Shown here: piece after piece, positions 42,615 to 51,452 of the stretch
Numbering within the stretch: position 1 is the first letter of the stretch
How the letters are laid out: every line of letters starts with the position of its first letter
Origin: Phycisphaerae bacterium
Lineage (GTDB): Bacteria > Planctomycetota > Phycisphaerae > Phycisphaerales > UBA1924
Reading direction: 5' to 3'
Length of the DNA: 64,000 bases
NCBI GenBank assembly: GCA_016793805.1
Contig: JAEUIZ010000056.1
Coordinates: 124,001 to 188,000, forward strand
The notes under the pieces: generated by a model
Databases searched by the model: none
Told to the model about the DNA's origin: nothing
Seen by the model: the letters and a program-made list of their open reading frames with translations, nothing else
Program-made: the position numbers and the translations under genes

Positions 42615-44816
42615 CTATGGCCTGACATTCAGCGTGGCGCGGCGGGAGGCGATCTCGTCGCGGAGGCCATCGGCGAAGCGGGCCAGGGGCATGGAGCCGA
42701 GGTCTTTCTCGGTGCCGCGGGCGCGGACGCTGACGGCCTGCTGTTCCTCGTCGCGCGGGCCGACGACGAGGAGGTAGGGGATCTTCCAGTCGCTGGCTTC
42801 CTTGATCTTGCCCTGGATGCGGTCGTTTCCCTCGTCGATGGTGGCGCGGGCGCCGGCGTCGCGGAGCACCTGGCCGACGCGGCGGGCGTAGGCGAGGGAC
42901 TTCTCGCTGATGGGCAGGACGCGGACCTGCTCGGGGGCGAGCCAGGTGGGGAAGGCGCCGCCGAAGTGCTCGATGAGGAACCCGCAGAAGCGTTCCATCG
43001 AGCCGAAGGGGGCGCGGTGGATGACGACGGGCCGGTGCGGGGCGTTGTCGGGGCCGATGTAAGAAAGATCGAAGCGGAGGGCCATGTTATAATCGACCTG
43101 GACGGTCCCGAGTTGCCACTCGCGTCCGATGACGTCCTTGACGACGAAGTCGATCTTGGGCCCGTAGAAGGCGGCCTCGCCCGGCTCGCGCGAGAAGGCG
43201 ACGCCCAGCGTCTCGGCGGCGGCGACGCAGGCGGCCTCGGCCTTGTCCCACGACTCGGCGCTCCCGGTGTACTTCCCGCTGTCCGGGTCGCGCAGGCCCA
43301 CGCGGACGCGGTACTCGGCCATCCCCAGCGTGGCGAAGATGAGTTTCACCAGCGACAGGCACCCCTGGATCTCGTGGGCGAGTTGGTCCTCGGTGCAGAA
43401 GAGGTGCGCGTCGTCCTGGGTGAAGGACCGGACGCGGAGCATCCCCGAGAGTTCGCCGGACTGTTCCCAGCGGTAGACGGTCCCGAACTCGGCGAGGCGC
43501 ACGGGCATGTCGCGGTAGGAGTGGGGCGCGGAGGCGAAGATGCGGGCGTGGTGGGGGCAGTTCATGGGCTTGAGCATGAACCCGTCGATGAGGCGGTCGT
43601 CGGGCAGGACGCGGTCGGGGGTGATGGTCTGTCTGCCGGTGCGTTCGTTGATGCCGCGGGCGAGGCGTTCGGGGACGCCCTCGACGCGGTGCATGACCTC
43701 GGCGCAGGAGCAGCCCTCGGCGCAGAGGCGTTCGAGGGCCTGGCGCTCGACGATGGGGGCGAACTGGGCGTCCTTGTAATAGGGGAAGTGGCCGGAGGTC
43801 TTGTACAGGTCGAGGCGTCCGATGTGGGGCGTGAAGACCTCGGTGTAGCCCTGCTTCTTGAGTTCGGCGGCGATGAAGGTCTGGAGTTCCTTGCGGATCA
43901 CGGCGCCATTGGGGGTCCAGAGGATCAGGCCCTGGCCCACGTCCTCGTCGATGTGGAAGAGGCGGAGGTGTCTGCCGATGACGCGGTGATCGCGCTTCTT
44001 GGCCTCGTCGAGTTGGACGAGGTACTGGTCGAGTTCGTTCTGGGTGGGGAAGGCGGTGCCATACACGCGGAGGAGGCGGTCGGAGGTCTCGTCGCCGTGC
44101 CAGTAGGAGGAGGCGAGGGACATGACGCGGGCGGCGCCGATGCGCGCGGTGCTGGGGACGTGGGGCCCGCGGCAGAGATCCTCCCAGTTCAGGCCGGGCG
44201 TGCCGGTGGCGTAGAAGGAAAGGACAGCGGCGCGCGGGGGCGCGGCGGGGTCGGCGCTGGCGGCCTTGGGGCCCTTGTAGACGGAGGAGGGTCGGCCCAG
44301 GGCTCGCTCGGCGTTGTCGACCTTGTACTTGTTGCCCTCGGCCTTGAGCCGCGCCAGGCCCGCGTCGGCGGGCTGCTCGTAGCGGGTGAATCGGCGGTCC
44401 TCCTTGAGGATCTCGGCGATGCGCCGGTTGATGGCGTCGAAGTGATCGGTGGAGATCTTCTTGTGGGGCGGGACGAACATGTCGTAGAAGAACCCGGTGT
44501 CGGTGGGCGGGCCATAGGCCAGGAGCACGTCCTTGCCGATCACGTCCTGGATGGCCTCGGCCATGACGTGGGCGGCGGAGTGTCGCATGAGGAAGAGGGC
44601 GTCGGCGGAGGCGGTTTGCCCCGGCTTGGGTGCGGTGACAATGGCGACGGCGCAGTCGCGGTCAAGGACGGTGGAGAGGTCGCGCAACTCCCCGTCCACC
44701 TTGCACCCGATGGCGGCCTTGGCGAGCCCCGGGCCGATGGAGGCGGCGACGTCGGCGGCGGTCACGGGCTTGTCGAAGGACTTGGTCTTGCCGTCGGGGA
44801 GGGTGATGGTGGGCAT
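42615..44816 (-). CDS. thrS: threonyl-tRNA synthetase
   Basis: Class II synthetase charging tRNA-Thr. MPTITLPDGKTKSFDKPV starts the N-terminal TGS domain. RHSAAHVMAEA carries the HxxxH of the editing domain that removes mischarged serine. The catalytic core has MKPMNCPHHARIFAS with the zinc-binding Cys, RLAEFGTVYRWEQSGELSGM as motif 2, and the C-terminal WLAPEQVRVLPISE opens the anticodon domain. At 733 residues it is about 90 longer than typical; an insertion lies near the start of the core (YKGPKAASADPAAPPRAAVL). The GAGG before the ATG supports the start. Confidence 0.96.
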   Translation of the reverse strand: MPTITLPDGKTKSFDKPVTAADVAASIGPGLAKAAIGCKVDGELRDLSTVLDRDCAVAIVTAPKPGQTASADALFLMRHSAAHVMAEAIQDVIGKDVLLAYGPPTDTGFFYDMFVPPHKKISTDHFDAINRRIAEILKEDRRFTRYEQPADAGLARLKAEGNKYKVDNAERALGRPSSVYKGPKAASADPAAPPRAAVLSFYATGTPGLNWEDLCRGPHVPSTARIGAARVMSLASSYWHGDETSDRLLRVYGTAFPTQNELDQYLVQLDEAKKRDHRVIGRHLRLFHIDEDVGQGLILWTPNGAVIRKELQTFIAAELKKQGYTEVFTPHIGRLDLYKTSGHFPYYKDAQFAPIVERQALERLCAEGCSCAEVMHRVEGVPERLARGINERTGRQTITPDRVLPDDRLIDGFMLKPMNCPHHARIFASAPHSYRDMPVRLAEFGTVYRWEQSGELSGMLRVRSFTQDDAHLFCTEDQLAHEIQGCLSLVKLIFATLGMAEYRVRVGLRDPDSGKYTGSAESWDKAEAACVAAAETLGVAFSREPGEAAFYGPKIDFVVKDVIGREWQLGTVQVDYNMALRFDLSYIGPDNAPHRPVVIHRAPFGSMERFCGFLIEHFGGAFPTWLAPEQVRVLPISEKSLAYARRVGQVLRDAGARATIDEGNDRIQGKIKEASDWKIPYLLVVGPRDEEQQAVSVRARGTEKDLGSMPLARFADGLRDEIASRRATLNVRP

Positions 44817-44994
44817 GGGGAACCTCAGACAAGGGATGGGCGGGCCGGGGTGTCGGGATGGTGGACGTGGAGCGCCACGAGCCCGGCGCTTCAGCGAGGG
44901 CAAGTGTAGAGTCGCCGGCAAACCGAGCGTGCGCGTCGCCGCGCTGTTGTGCGCCGTGCTGGTCGAGCGGGCGCGACGATCGGGCCGGAGCGGG

Positions 44995-45237
44995 TCATTG
45001 ATCGAAGGCGTAGAGGCGGAGGGCGTGGCACTCGGGGCAGCGATAGGCGACGACGGGCTTGCTCCCGACGAGTTGCGACTGCCGCGCGTCGCCCTGGGGC
45101 ACGAGCGGGTTGGTCGGCTTCTCCGGCGTTCCCGGGCACCAGCGCGGGAGGAGGACGGCGTTGGCGCTGCCGCGATCGGTCATGAATCCGAGTTGCATGT
45201 CCTTCTTGCAGACGAGGCAGACGGGCTGTGCGGCCAT
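44995..45237 (-). CDS. small zinc-ribbon protein
   Basis: An 80-residue protein with two CxxC pairs, CLVC at residues 7-10 and CPEC near 67-70, forming one predicted zinc ribbon. The layout CxxC-KKDMQLGFM...WCPG...YRCPECHALRLYAF resembles small DUF6487-type ribbons (by recollection). Role unknown. It starts seven bases after the stop of the TlpA-like gene on the same strand, so it is probably cotranscribed. Confidence 0.75.
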   Translation of the reverse strand: MAAQPVCLVCKKDMQLGFMTDRGSANAVLLPRWCPGTPEKPTNPLVPQGDARQSQLVGSKPVVAYRCPECHALRLYAFDQ

Positions 45238-45244
45238 GGGTCGC

Positions 45245-46504
45245 TCACTTTCCCTGGGCTTCGATGATCGAGCCGATCTTCTCCTCGCCCTCGGGGTCGA
45301 AGCCGATGGCGGAGTGGAGGATCCGGCCGTCCTTCCCGATGACGAAGAAGGCGGGGATGCCGCTGACGCCGTACTTGGACGCGACCTCGTCGGCCTTGAG
45401 GAGCAGGCCGTAGGTGTAGCCCTTGTCCTTCATGAAGGCGGAGGGGTCCCCGTCCTCCCAGCAGTTGAGCCCGAGGACGACGGCATTGGGGTGCTTCTCG
45501 TGGAGTTTCTGGAGCCCGGGCATGGCGAGTTGGCACGGCCCGCACCAGGTGGCCCAGAAGTCGAGGACGACGACCTTGCCGCGGTAGTCGCTGAGGCGGT
45601 GCTCCTTGCCCTGGGGGTCCTTGAGGACGAAGTCCGGGGCGAGAGCGCCCGCGTCGGCGCCGCCGGCGGCCCGCGCGGGTCGGCGCTCGGGCTGCTCGAT
45701 GGTCCTCTTCTCAAAGGTGTCGGGCGCGGCCAGGGCGGCGAGGGTGATGGGCGGGTTGAGTTCGAGGTTGGAGAGGGTGGTCATGACGAAGCCGTCGCCG
45801 CGCGAGGGATCGACGCGGTGGAGGTCGATGCGTCGGGGGAGGGAGTCGGCGCGGGCGATGTACCACCAGGCGTCGAAGAGGGTGGGGTCGCTGGTGTCGG
45901 AGTAGTCGACGTAGATGATGTCGCACTCGACGCCATCGACTCGGCCGACGCCCTCGTAGCGCGCGGGGCCGGGCGAGGCGGGGTCGGCGAAGGGCTGGTG
46001 GACGAACTCGGGCCAGCGGAGGAGCCACTCGACGACCAGGCCCGTGCCGTCGTCCATGGCCTGGGCGGCGAGATCGGGCGGGGCGTCGACGACGCGGCGG
46101 TCGCGAGCGCGCACGGAGCGGACGACCTTGCCGTCGTAGGCGGAGGCGATCTCGCGTTCGCCGACGGCGTCGAGCGCGCGCCCGCGGACCTCGAAGGCGA
46201 AGCCGAGCGGGTCGTTGTCGCGGCGCTGGAGGCGGACCGTGGCCTCGACGGTCGGGAGGGCGGCGCCCAGCAGCCCGACGGGCGTGGCGCGGGCGCGGAA
46301 GGAGAGCGAGGTGAGGCCCCGCATCGTGGCGTCGGCGGCGCGCAGGATGGCGGAGGCGTCGGGCTTGCTCGGGGCGGTCTGGGACTTCGTCGTCGTCGGC
46401 CAGTCGGGTGCGTCGGCGCTCTGGGCGCGAGCGGCGTGTCCTAGGAGCGTGAAGGTGAGCGCGGCGACGGTCGAGGCCACGAAGCGGAGGGTATGGCGGT
46501 TCAT
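45245..46504 (-). CDS. exported TlpA-like thioredoxin with LolA-like N-terminal domain
   Basis: A 419-residue exported protein. A signal peptide (ending HAARA/Q) is followed by about 225 residues that resemble LolA/RseB or DUF2092 sandwiches (ASAILRAADATMRGLTSLSF, RRIDLHRVDPSRGDGFVMTT). The last 150 residues form a TlpA/ResA thioredoxin domain: APDFVLKDPQGKEHRLSDYR, the redox motif WATWCGPC, then YGVSGIPAFFVIGKDGRI with the cis-proline. It is probably a periplasmic thiol-disulfide reductant of unknown partner. The start is the ATG at 46504; the reading frame stays open for over 1.4 kb upstream antisense to other genes, which is meaningless. Confidence 0.88.
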   Translation of the reverse strand: MNRHTLRFVASTVAALTFTLLGHAARAQSADAPDWPTTTKSQTAPSKPDASAILRAADATMRGLTSLSFRARATPVGLLGAALPTVEATVRLQRRDNDPLGFAFEVRGRALDAVGEREIASAYDGKVVRSVRARDRRVVDAPPDLAAQAMDDGTGLVVEWLLRWPEFVHQPFADPASPGPARYEGVGRVDGVECDIIYVDYSDTSDPTLFDAWWYIARADSLPRRIDLHRVDPSRGDGFVMTTLSNLELNPPITLAALAAPDTFEKRTIEQPERRPARAAGGADAGALAPDFVLKDPQGKEHRLSDYRGKVVVLDFWATWCGPCQLAMPGLQKLHEKHPNAVVLGLNCWEDGDPSAFMKDKGYTYGLLLKADEVASKYGVSGIPAFFVIGKDGRILHSAIGFDPEGEEKIGSIIEAQGK

Positions 46505-46642
46505 TTCTTTTCGCTCCGGATTCTGGCAAATGCGAAAGTGTGGTTCATAGTAGAGATACCGGACACCCGTGCGTTGGGGTTCGGGCGGATTCGTGCCGGG
46601 ACAGCCCGGGAGACCATCGGGGGAGGGTGTCTGGAGGCGTGC

Positions 46643-47386
46643 ATGGCTCGCGGAGTGGTGGCCCGCGCGGTGGTCGGGGCGGCGGGGCTGGTGCTGGCGT
46701 CGATGCCAACCATGGCCCAGGATCAGGTGACGTACTCGTTCAGTTTCACGGAGGTCGACGCGTTCACGAACGTGGCGATCGCGAATCCCAACGGGCTGAT
46801 TGACATTGGCGAGGGTGCGCGGCTCACGCTGAACGTGAGTTTCACGCCGGCGGTGGGCTCGACGACGACGTATCCCGCGCCGCCTCCGCCTGGGACCGGG
46901 ACGGTGGCGGGTCTGGGTTCGATCTTTTTCGATCTCTATGGGGCGAACAACGCGTCGGGAACGTGGTCGTTCATGCAGCAGGGCGGGGGTTGGGCGCTCG
47001 GGGGCGCGGGGACTCCGAACGCCAGCGGGAGCGCGGTGTCGGCGATCCAGGCCGGGCAGTTCATCGCGCCCGGGCAAGGGCCCAATCCGGCGAACCCTGT
47101 GAACACGATCTGGTCGGGGGTGTGGGTGCCGGCGGTGTACTCGGCGCGGACGGTGACGTTTTCGAGTTACTCGGCGTCGGCGTCGGGCGGGCTGCACAGT
47201 TCGATCTTGGTGCGATTCGGGGTGGATGGATCGGGGAACCCGCTGTACGTAGGGAAGTGGGTGGGGGCGTCGTGGGGCCGGGTGAACGTGCCGATCGCGG
47301 TGCCGGCGCCGGGGGTGGGGCTGGTGGCGTGCGGGCTGGCGCTGGCGGTGGGGCGTCGTCGTCGGGCGTATGCTGAGCCCGCGTGA
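46643..47386 (+). CDS. PEP-CTERM-like exported protein, paralogue B
   Basis: A 247-residue exported protein, paralogous to the one at 30910-31623. It has a signal peptide (MARGVVARAVVGAAGLVLAS), the shared blocks TYSFSFTEV, NPNGLIDIGEGARLTLNVSF, GTVAGLGSIFFDL and NTIWSGVWVPA, and a PEP-CTERM-like end (VPAPGVG, hydrophobic stretch, GRRRRAYAEPA). The tail extends six residues past the arginine cluster. GGAGG lies ten bases before the ATG. Its TGA overlaps the GTG of the VTT-domain gene by four bases. Divergent from the TlpA-like gene. Confidence 0.83.
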   Translation: MARGVVARAVVGAAGLVLASMPTMAQDQVTYSFSFTEVDAFTNVAIANPNGLIDIGEGARLTLNVSFTPAVGSTTTYPAPPPPGTGTVAGLGSIFFDLYGANNASGTWSFMQQGGGWALGGAGTPNASGSAVSAIQAGQFIAPGQGPNPANPVNTIWSGVWVPAVYSARTVTFSSYSASASGGLHSSILVRFGVDGSGNPLYVGKWVGASWGRVNVPIAVPAPGVGLVACGLALAVGRRRRAYAEPA

Positions 47387-48216
47387 CCCAGGAAGCACCC
47401 ACGGCCGGGCAGATCGTTCGGAGATTGGGACCCGCCGGGTTGCTGGCGTTGGGGGCAGCGGTGCTTCCGCCGCTGGGGTCGATCGCGCTCTTCGCGTCGA
47501 TGGGGTGGCTGGGCCCGTGGCTGCGCGGGCACGAGGACGCGGGGGTGGTGTTGTACATCGTGGCGTTCGCGGTGCTGGGCGGGATCGCGCTGTTGCCGAC
47601 GTACGCGCAGTCGGCGCTCGGGGGCTTCGCGTTCGGTGCGGCGATCGGGGTGCCGGCGGCGATCCTGGGGTTCGCGGGCGGGGCGATGATCGGGTACGAG
47701 ATCGCCCGCCGCGCGTCGAAGGAGCGCGTGATGCGTCTCTTGGACGAGCACCCGAAGTGGCGCGCGGTGCGGGACGCGCTGGTCGGGTCGGACCGGGGCG
47801 GCGGGCGCGGGTTCTGGCGGACGGCGGGGGTGGTGGCGCTGGTGCGGGTGCCCCCGAACTCGCCGTTCGCGCTGACGAATCTGGCGATGGCGGCGGTGAA
47901 GGTGCCGTGGGGCCCGTTTGTGGTGGGGACGATCGTGGGGATGGTGCCACGGACGGCGGCGGCGGGGATCATCGGGGCGGGGGTCAAGGAGTTCACGCGC
48001 GAGAGCGTGATGGGGGCGGTGCCGCGGTGGGCTTGGGCGCTGGGGATCGTGCTGATGGTGGGCGTGGTGGTCGTGCTCGGGGCGGTGGCGAAGCGGACGC
48101 TGGACCGGCTGGCGGGGTCGGCCGCTACGATCGATCGTGGCGCAGACGGCGACGAAAGCGGACCCGCGGACGGAGACGGACCAGCCCGTGCCGTGGAACG
48201 TGGTGCTGCTCGATGA
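47383..48216 (+). CDS. VTT-domain (DedA/TVP38-like) membrane protein
   Basis: A 277-residue inner-membrane protein with five to six spans and the VTT/SNARE-associated signature: LLPTYAQSALGGFAFGAAIG and GFAGGAMIGYEIARRAS in the first half, RVPPNSPFALTNLAMAAVKV and GTIVGMVPRTAAAGIIG in the second. The family functions in lipid carrier or phospholipid flipping. A GTG start overlaps the upstream TGA. The last 27 residues (acidic, Gly/Ala-rich) are encoded over the start of clpS in another frame, so the true functional end may be near the last span. Confidence 0.85.
   Translation: MTQEAPTAGQIVRRLGPAGLLALGAAVLPPLGSIALFASMGWLGPWLRGHEDAGVVLYIVAFAVLGGIALLPTYAQSALGGFAFGAAIGVPAAILGFAGGAMIGYEIARRASKERVMRLLDEHPKWRAVRDALVGSDRGGGRGFWRTAGVVALVRVPPNSPFALTNLAMAAVKVPWGPFVVGTIVGMVPRTAAAGIIGAGVKEFTRESVMGAVPRWAWALGIVLMVGVVVVLGAVAKRTLDRLAGSAATIDRGADGDESGPADGDGPARAVERGAAR
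48126..48131 (+). promoter_or_regulatory. possible -10 of clpS, leaderless
   Basis: TACGAT ends five bases before the GTG start of clpS, inside the end of the VTT gene. The spacing is slightly short, so this is a weak call. Confidence 0.3.
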
Positions 48217-48484
48217 CGACGCGCACACGTACGAGTATGTGATCGAGATGGTGGTGTCGCTGTTCGGGCACTCGAAGGAGCGGGCGTACGAGATCGCGAA
48301 GAAGGTGGACGAGGAGGGGCGGGCGGTCCTGCTGACGACGCACAAGGAGCACGCGGAGTTCAAACGCGACCAGGTGCACGCGTTCGGGCCGGATCGGCGG
48401 ATGGCCGAGAGCGCGGGCTCGATGTCGGCGATCATCGAGCCTGCGGAGTGCGGGGGGGAGGACGACCAAGGCGCGGAGCGCTGA
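48137..48484 (+). CDS. clpS: ATP-dependent Clp protease adaptor ClpS
   Basis: A 115-residue adaptor that presents N-degron substrates to ClpA/ClpC. PWNVVLLDDDAHTYEYVIEM is the family's start (the usual YxVVLLNDDxTpmeFV). LFGHSKERAYEIAKKVDEEG and AVLLTTHKEHAEFKRDQV provide the chaperone-binding helices. Asp replaces the first usual Asn of the NDD motif. It overlaps the end of the VTT gene by 80 bases in another frame. The clpC gene is elsewhere in the window, so both halves of the system are present. Confidence 0.92.
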   Translation: MAQTATKADPRTETDQPVPWNVVLLDDDAHTYEYVIEMVVSLFGHSKERAYEIAKKVDEEGRAVLLTTHKEHAEFKRDQVHAFGPDRRMAESAGSMSAIIEPAECGGEDDQGAER

Positions 48485-48498
48485 CGCGGGGAGGTTCC

Positions 48499-49452
48499 AT
48501 GCCGCCACTGGTGATCGAGGCCGAGGAGTTGGACCCGCTGCCGTCGGCGTGGCTGTCGGAGCGCTGCCGGGTGGAGCGATGCGGGGCGGGCGAGGCGCGG
48601 TTCGGGGCGCTGCTCGCGGAGGCGGAGGGGCTGATCGTGCGGTCGTACACGCGCGTGGACGGGGCGCTCCTGTCGCGGGCGCCGCGGCTGCGGGTGGTGG
48701 GGCGAGCGGGGGTGGCGCTGGAGAGCATCGACGTGCCGGCGTGCCGGGCGCGGGGCGTGGAGGTGGTCCACACGCCAGGGGCGAACACGCGGGCGGTGGT
48801 GGAGTACGTCGCGGCGCTGCTGGCGGACGCGCTTCGGCCGCGGGTGTACCTCGATCGGGCCGTGCCCGACGAGGAGTGGCACCGGTATCGGCGCGAACTG
48901 GTGGCGCCGAAGCAGATGGACGAACTGACGCTGGGGATCTGGGGCTTCGGGCGGATCGGCTCGGCGGTGGCACGGCTGGGGGCGGCGCTCGACATGCGCG
49001 TGATGTACCACGAGTTGCTGGAGATCCCGCCGGCGCGGCGCGCGGGGGCGACGCCGGTGGGTGTCGATCGGCTGCTGTCCGAGAGCGACGTGCTGACGAT
49101 CCACGTGGACTATCGGGAGTCGAACCGTGGGCTGTTGTCCGCCGACGCGCTGGCGCGGTGCGGGCCGGAGGTGCTGATCCTGAACACGAGCCGGGGGCTG
49201 GTCGTGGACCACGCGGCCTTGGCGGCGTTCCTGCGCGCAAACCCGCGGGCGCGGGCGGTGATCGACGTGCACGATCCGAACGAGCCCATTCGCGCCGATC
49301 ATCCGCTGCTGGGGCTGCCCAACGCGCGGCTGACACCGCACCTGGCGGCCTGCACCGAGACCGCCAAGCGGAACATGAGTTGGGTGGTCCGCGACGTGTG
49401 GCGCGTGCTCAGCGGCGAGCGGCCGGAGTGCCCGGCGCCGAACCTGGCCTGA
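48499..49452 (+). CDS. D-isomer-specific 2-hydroxyacid dehydrogenase
   Basis: A 317-residue NAD-dependent oxidoreductase of the D-2-hydroxyacid family (phosphoglycerate or glyoxylate/hydroxypyruvate type; substrate undetermined). LGIWGFGRIGSAVAR is the nucleotide-binding loop. The catalytic set is Arg in ILNTSRGLVVD, Glu in DVHDPNEP and His in LTPHLAACT. The catalytic domain's VGRAGVALESIDVPACRARG is the normal VGxGGVGxDxID block with small changes. GGGGAGGTT precedes the ATG. It lies 14 bases after clpS. Confidence 0.9.
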   Translation: MPPLVIEAEELDPLPSAWLSERCRVERCGAGEARFGALLAEAEGLIVRSYTRVDGALLSRAPRLRVVGRAGVALESIDVPACRARGVEVVHTPGANTRAVVEYVAALLADALRPRVYLDRAVPDEEWHRYRRELVAPKQMDELTLGIWGFGRIGSAVARLGAALDMRVMYHELLEIPPARRAGATPVGVDRLLSESDVLTIHVDYRESNRGLLSADALARCGPEVLILNTSRGLVVDHAALAAFLRANPRARAVIDVHDPNEPIRADHPLLGLPNARLTPHLAACTETAKRNMSWVVRDVWRVLSGERPECPAPNLA

Positions 49453-49468
49453 GTGGGTCGGGCCGGTC

Positions 49469-49864
49469 CTACTTGGCTTTTTTGGACCGGGACTTGCTCG
49501 CCGGCGCGCCCGCGGCGGACGGCGCGGCCAGAGTGGGAGAGGTTGGGGGAGGAGGGGGGGGAGGGGGGGGAGGGGGGGCGAGGCGGTCGATGGTGGCGGC
49601 GAGGGCGAAGTCCTTGGCCGTGATCCCGCCCGAGTCGTGGGTCGAGAGGGTGAAGGTGACCTTGTTGTAGCGGACAAGAATGTCCGGATGGTGGTTGGCC
49701 CGCTCGGCCTCTTCGGCGACCTTGTTCACCACCCGCATCGCGTCGACAAAGTTGGGGAACTGGAGGGTGCGCTGGATCGCACCGTTCAACTCGGACCACT
49801 CCGGGACGCTCGGCAAGGCGGCCTGGATCTCGGCGTCGGTCATCTTCGGCACGGGTGTGGACAT
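49469..49864 (-). CDS. 4a-hydroxytetrahydrobiopterin dehydratase-like (PCD/DCoH)
   Basis: A 131-residue protein. Residues 1-95 match pterin-4a-carbinolamine dehydratase: PEWSELNGAIQRTLQFPNFV, EERANHHPDILVRYNKVTFTL with the HHP motif, and ITAKDFALAATID. The family recycles pterin cofactor for aromatic amino-acid hydroxylases but is often present without them. The last 36 residues are unusual: about eleven consecutive prolines from three G-tracts, then SKSRSKKAK, a basic tail. It is divergent from gluQ, with 39 bases between the starts; GGAGGGC precedes this ATG. Confidence 0.87.
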   Translation of the reverse strand: MSTPVPKMTDAEIQAALPSVPEWSELNGAIQRTLQFPNFVDAMRVVNKVAEEAERANHHPDILVRYNKVTFTLSTHDSGGITAKDFALAATIDRLAPPPPPPPPPPPTSPTLAAPSAAGAPASKSRSKKAK

Positions 49865-49903
49865 CGGCGCCCTCCGGCGGAGTGTACGGTAGGCGGACCG
49901 GAC

Positions 49904-50863
49904 ATGCCCAATCCCCTGACACCAACCAACCGGACGCGCCTCGCACCCTCGCCCACGGGGGCTCTGCACCTCGGGAACGCGCGCACGATTCTGGTCACCT
50001 GGGCGCTGGCGCGGCAGCGGGGGTGGCGGATCGTGCTGCGGATCGAGGACCTGGACGGCCCGCGGGTCAAGCCGGGGGCGATCGAGGAGACGATCGAGAC
50101 GCTCGCGTGGCTGGGGATGGACTGGGATGAGGGCCCGATCGTGCAGTCGCATGGCCTGGCTCCCTATCGCGAGGCGATGTGTCGGCTGGCGTCGGCAGGG
50201 CTCGCGTATCCGTCCGAACTGACGCGGACGGAGATCGAGGCGGCGGCGTCGGCGCCGCAGGAGGGCGTTCACGAGACGGCGTTCCCGGCGTCGCTGCGCC
50301 CCCCCGCAGCCTCGCTGGGGCCGAGGGCGTTCGATCGGGAGGACATGAACTGGCGGTTGGTGGTGCCGGCGGGCGCGGTGGAGGTGGAGGACGAGGTGAT
50401 GGGGCGGGTGAGGTTGGACCCGTCAACGAGCGTGGGGGACTTTGTGATCTGGACGAAGCGTGGGCAGCCGTCGTATCAGTTGGCGGTAGTGGTGGACGAC
50501 GCGCGGCAGGGGGTGACGCACGTGGTGCGCGGGAACGATCTGATCGACTCGGCGGGTCGGCAGGTGGTGTTGTACCGGGCGCTGGGGCTGTCGCCGATGC
50601 CGGGGTACGCGCACCTGCCGCTGGTGCGCGGGTCGGACGGGAAGCGTCTGGCGAAGCGGCACGGGGATACGCGGGTGTCGGCATACCGGTCGGCGGGGGT
50701 GTCGTCGGAGCGGATCGTGGGGCTGGTGGCGGGGTGGTCGGGGATGGAGCGTCGGCCGATCGCGGCGCGGGAGTTCGCGGGGGCGCTGGACCTCCGTAGA
50801 ATCCCGCGAGCGGATGTGATCTTCGGCCCGGAGGACGACGCGTGGCTTCGCAATCGGTGCTGA
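49904..50863 (+). CDS. gluQ: glutamyl-Q tRNA(Asp) synthetase
   Basis: A 319-residue GluRS paralogue that attaches glutamate to queuosine in tRNA-Asp. RLAPSPTGALHLGNARTIL has the class I HLGN (residues 22-25), and DGKRLAKRHG (245-254) is the KMSKS counterpart. The protein ends where GluRS would begin its anticodon-binding domain, as expected for GluQ. The four zinc-ligand positions near residues 100-125 lack cysteines (AGLAYPSELTRTEIEAAASA), whereas many GluQ have CxC-Y-C. A short spacing to the divergent PCD gene leaves little room for regulation. Confidence 0.92.
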   Translation: MPNPLTPTNRTRLAPSPTGALHLGNARTILVTWALARQRGWRIVLRIEDLDGPRVKPGAIEETIETLAWLGMDWDEGPIVQSHGLAPYREAMCRLASAGLAYPSELTRTEIEAAASAPQEGVHETAFPASLRPPAASLGPRAFDREDMNWRLVVPAGAVEVEDEVMGRVRLDPSTSVGDFVIWTKRGQPSYQLAVVVDDARQGVTHVVRGNDLIDSAGRQVVLYRALGLSPMPGYAHLPLVRGSDGKRLAKRHGDTRVSAYRSAGVSSERIVGLVAGWSGMERRPIAAREFAGALDLRRIPRADVIFGPEDDAWLRNRC

Positions 50864-51402
50864 CGGCTCGGGGCGGATGGTGGCGATGGGTGCTGGTGCT
50901 CGCGGCAATGGGCGCGGTCTTCGCCATCGCGTTCGCCAACAGTTGCGACGAGAAGGCGTCGGCGTCGGTGCAGTCGGTGAAACTCGGGGGCAAGTGGTTC
51001 CACCTGGAGATCGCGGCGACCGACACGGTGCGGTTCAAGGGCCTCGGGCAGCGGGACCACATCGAGCCGGACGGGGGGATGCTCTTCGTGTTCCCGCAGC
51101 CGCGCGAGACGGGCTTTGTGATGCGCGACTGCCTGGTGGACATCGACATCATCTACATCGATCCGGGTGGCCGGATCACGGCGATGTACGAGATGAAGGC
51201 AGAGCCGCCGCGCGGGCCGGACGAGGGGGCGGCGGGGGACTACACGAACGAGAAGTACGAGCGGCGGCTGAGGCAATACCCGAGCCGGTTTCCCGCGCAG
51301 TACGTGATCGAACTCAAGGGCGGGACGCTCCCGGTGCTGGGGCTGAAGGATGGGGAGCGGGTGGACCTGCCGTATGCGCGACTGAAGGCGCTGGCGAAGT
51401 AG
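50842..51402 (+). CDS. DUF192 membrane-anchored protein
   Basis: A 186-residue protein with one N-terminal span (WWRWVLVLAAMGAVFAIAFA) and a DUF192 domain. KGLGQRDHIEPDGGMLFVFP and ETGFVMRDCLVDIDIIYID match the family's RGL...GMLFVF...FWMKNTxxPLDxxFID. Family function unknown. A GTG start overlaps the end of gluQ by 22 bases in another frame. The LDIxFID part is conserved, but the usual Lys-Asn is Arg-Asp. Confidence 0.85.
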   Translation: MASQSVLTARGGWWRWVLVLAAMGAVFAIAFANSCDEKASASVQSVKLGGKWFHLEIAATDTVRFKGLGQRDHIEPDGGMLFVFPQPRETGFVMRDCLVDIDIIYIDPGGRITAMYEMKAEPPRGPDEGAAGDYTNEKYERRLRQYPSRFPAQYVIELKGGTLPVLGLKDGERVDLPYARLKALAK

Positions 51403-51452
51403 GCCGATGAGGGTGGAGGCGCGGCAGAGCGCGTGGCGCGCCGGGAAGCCGC

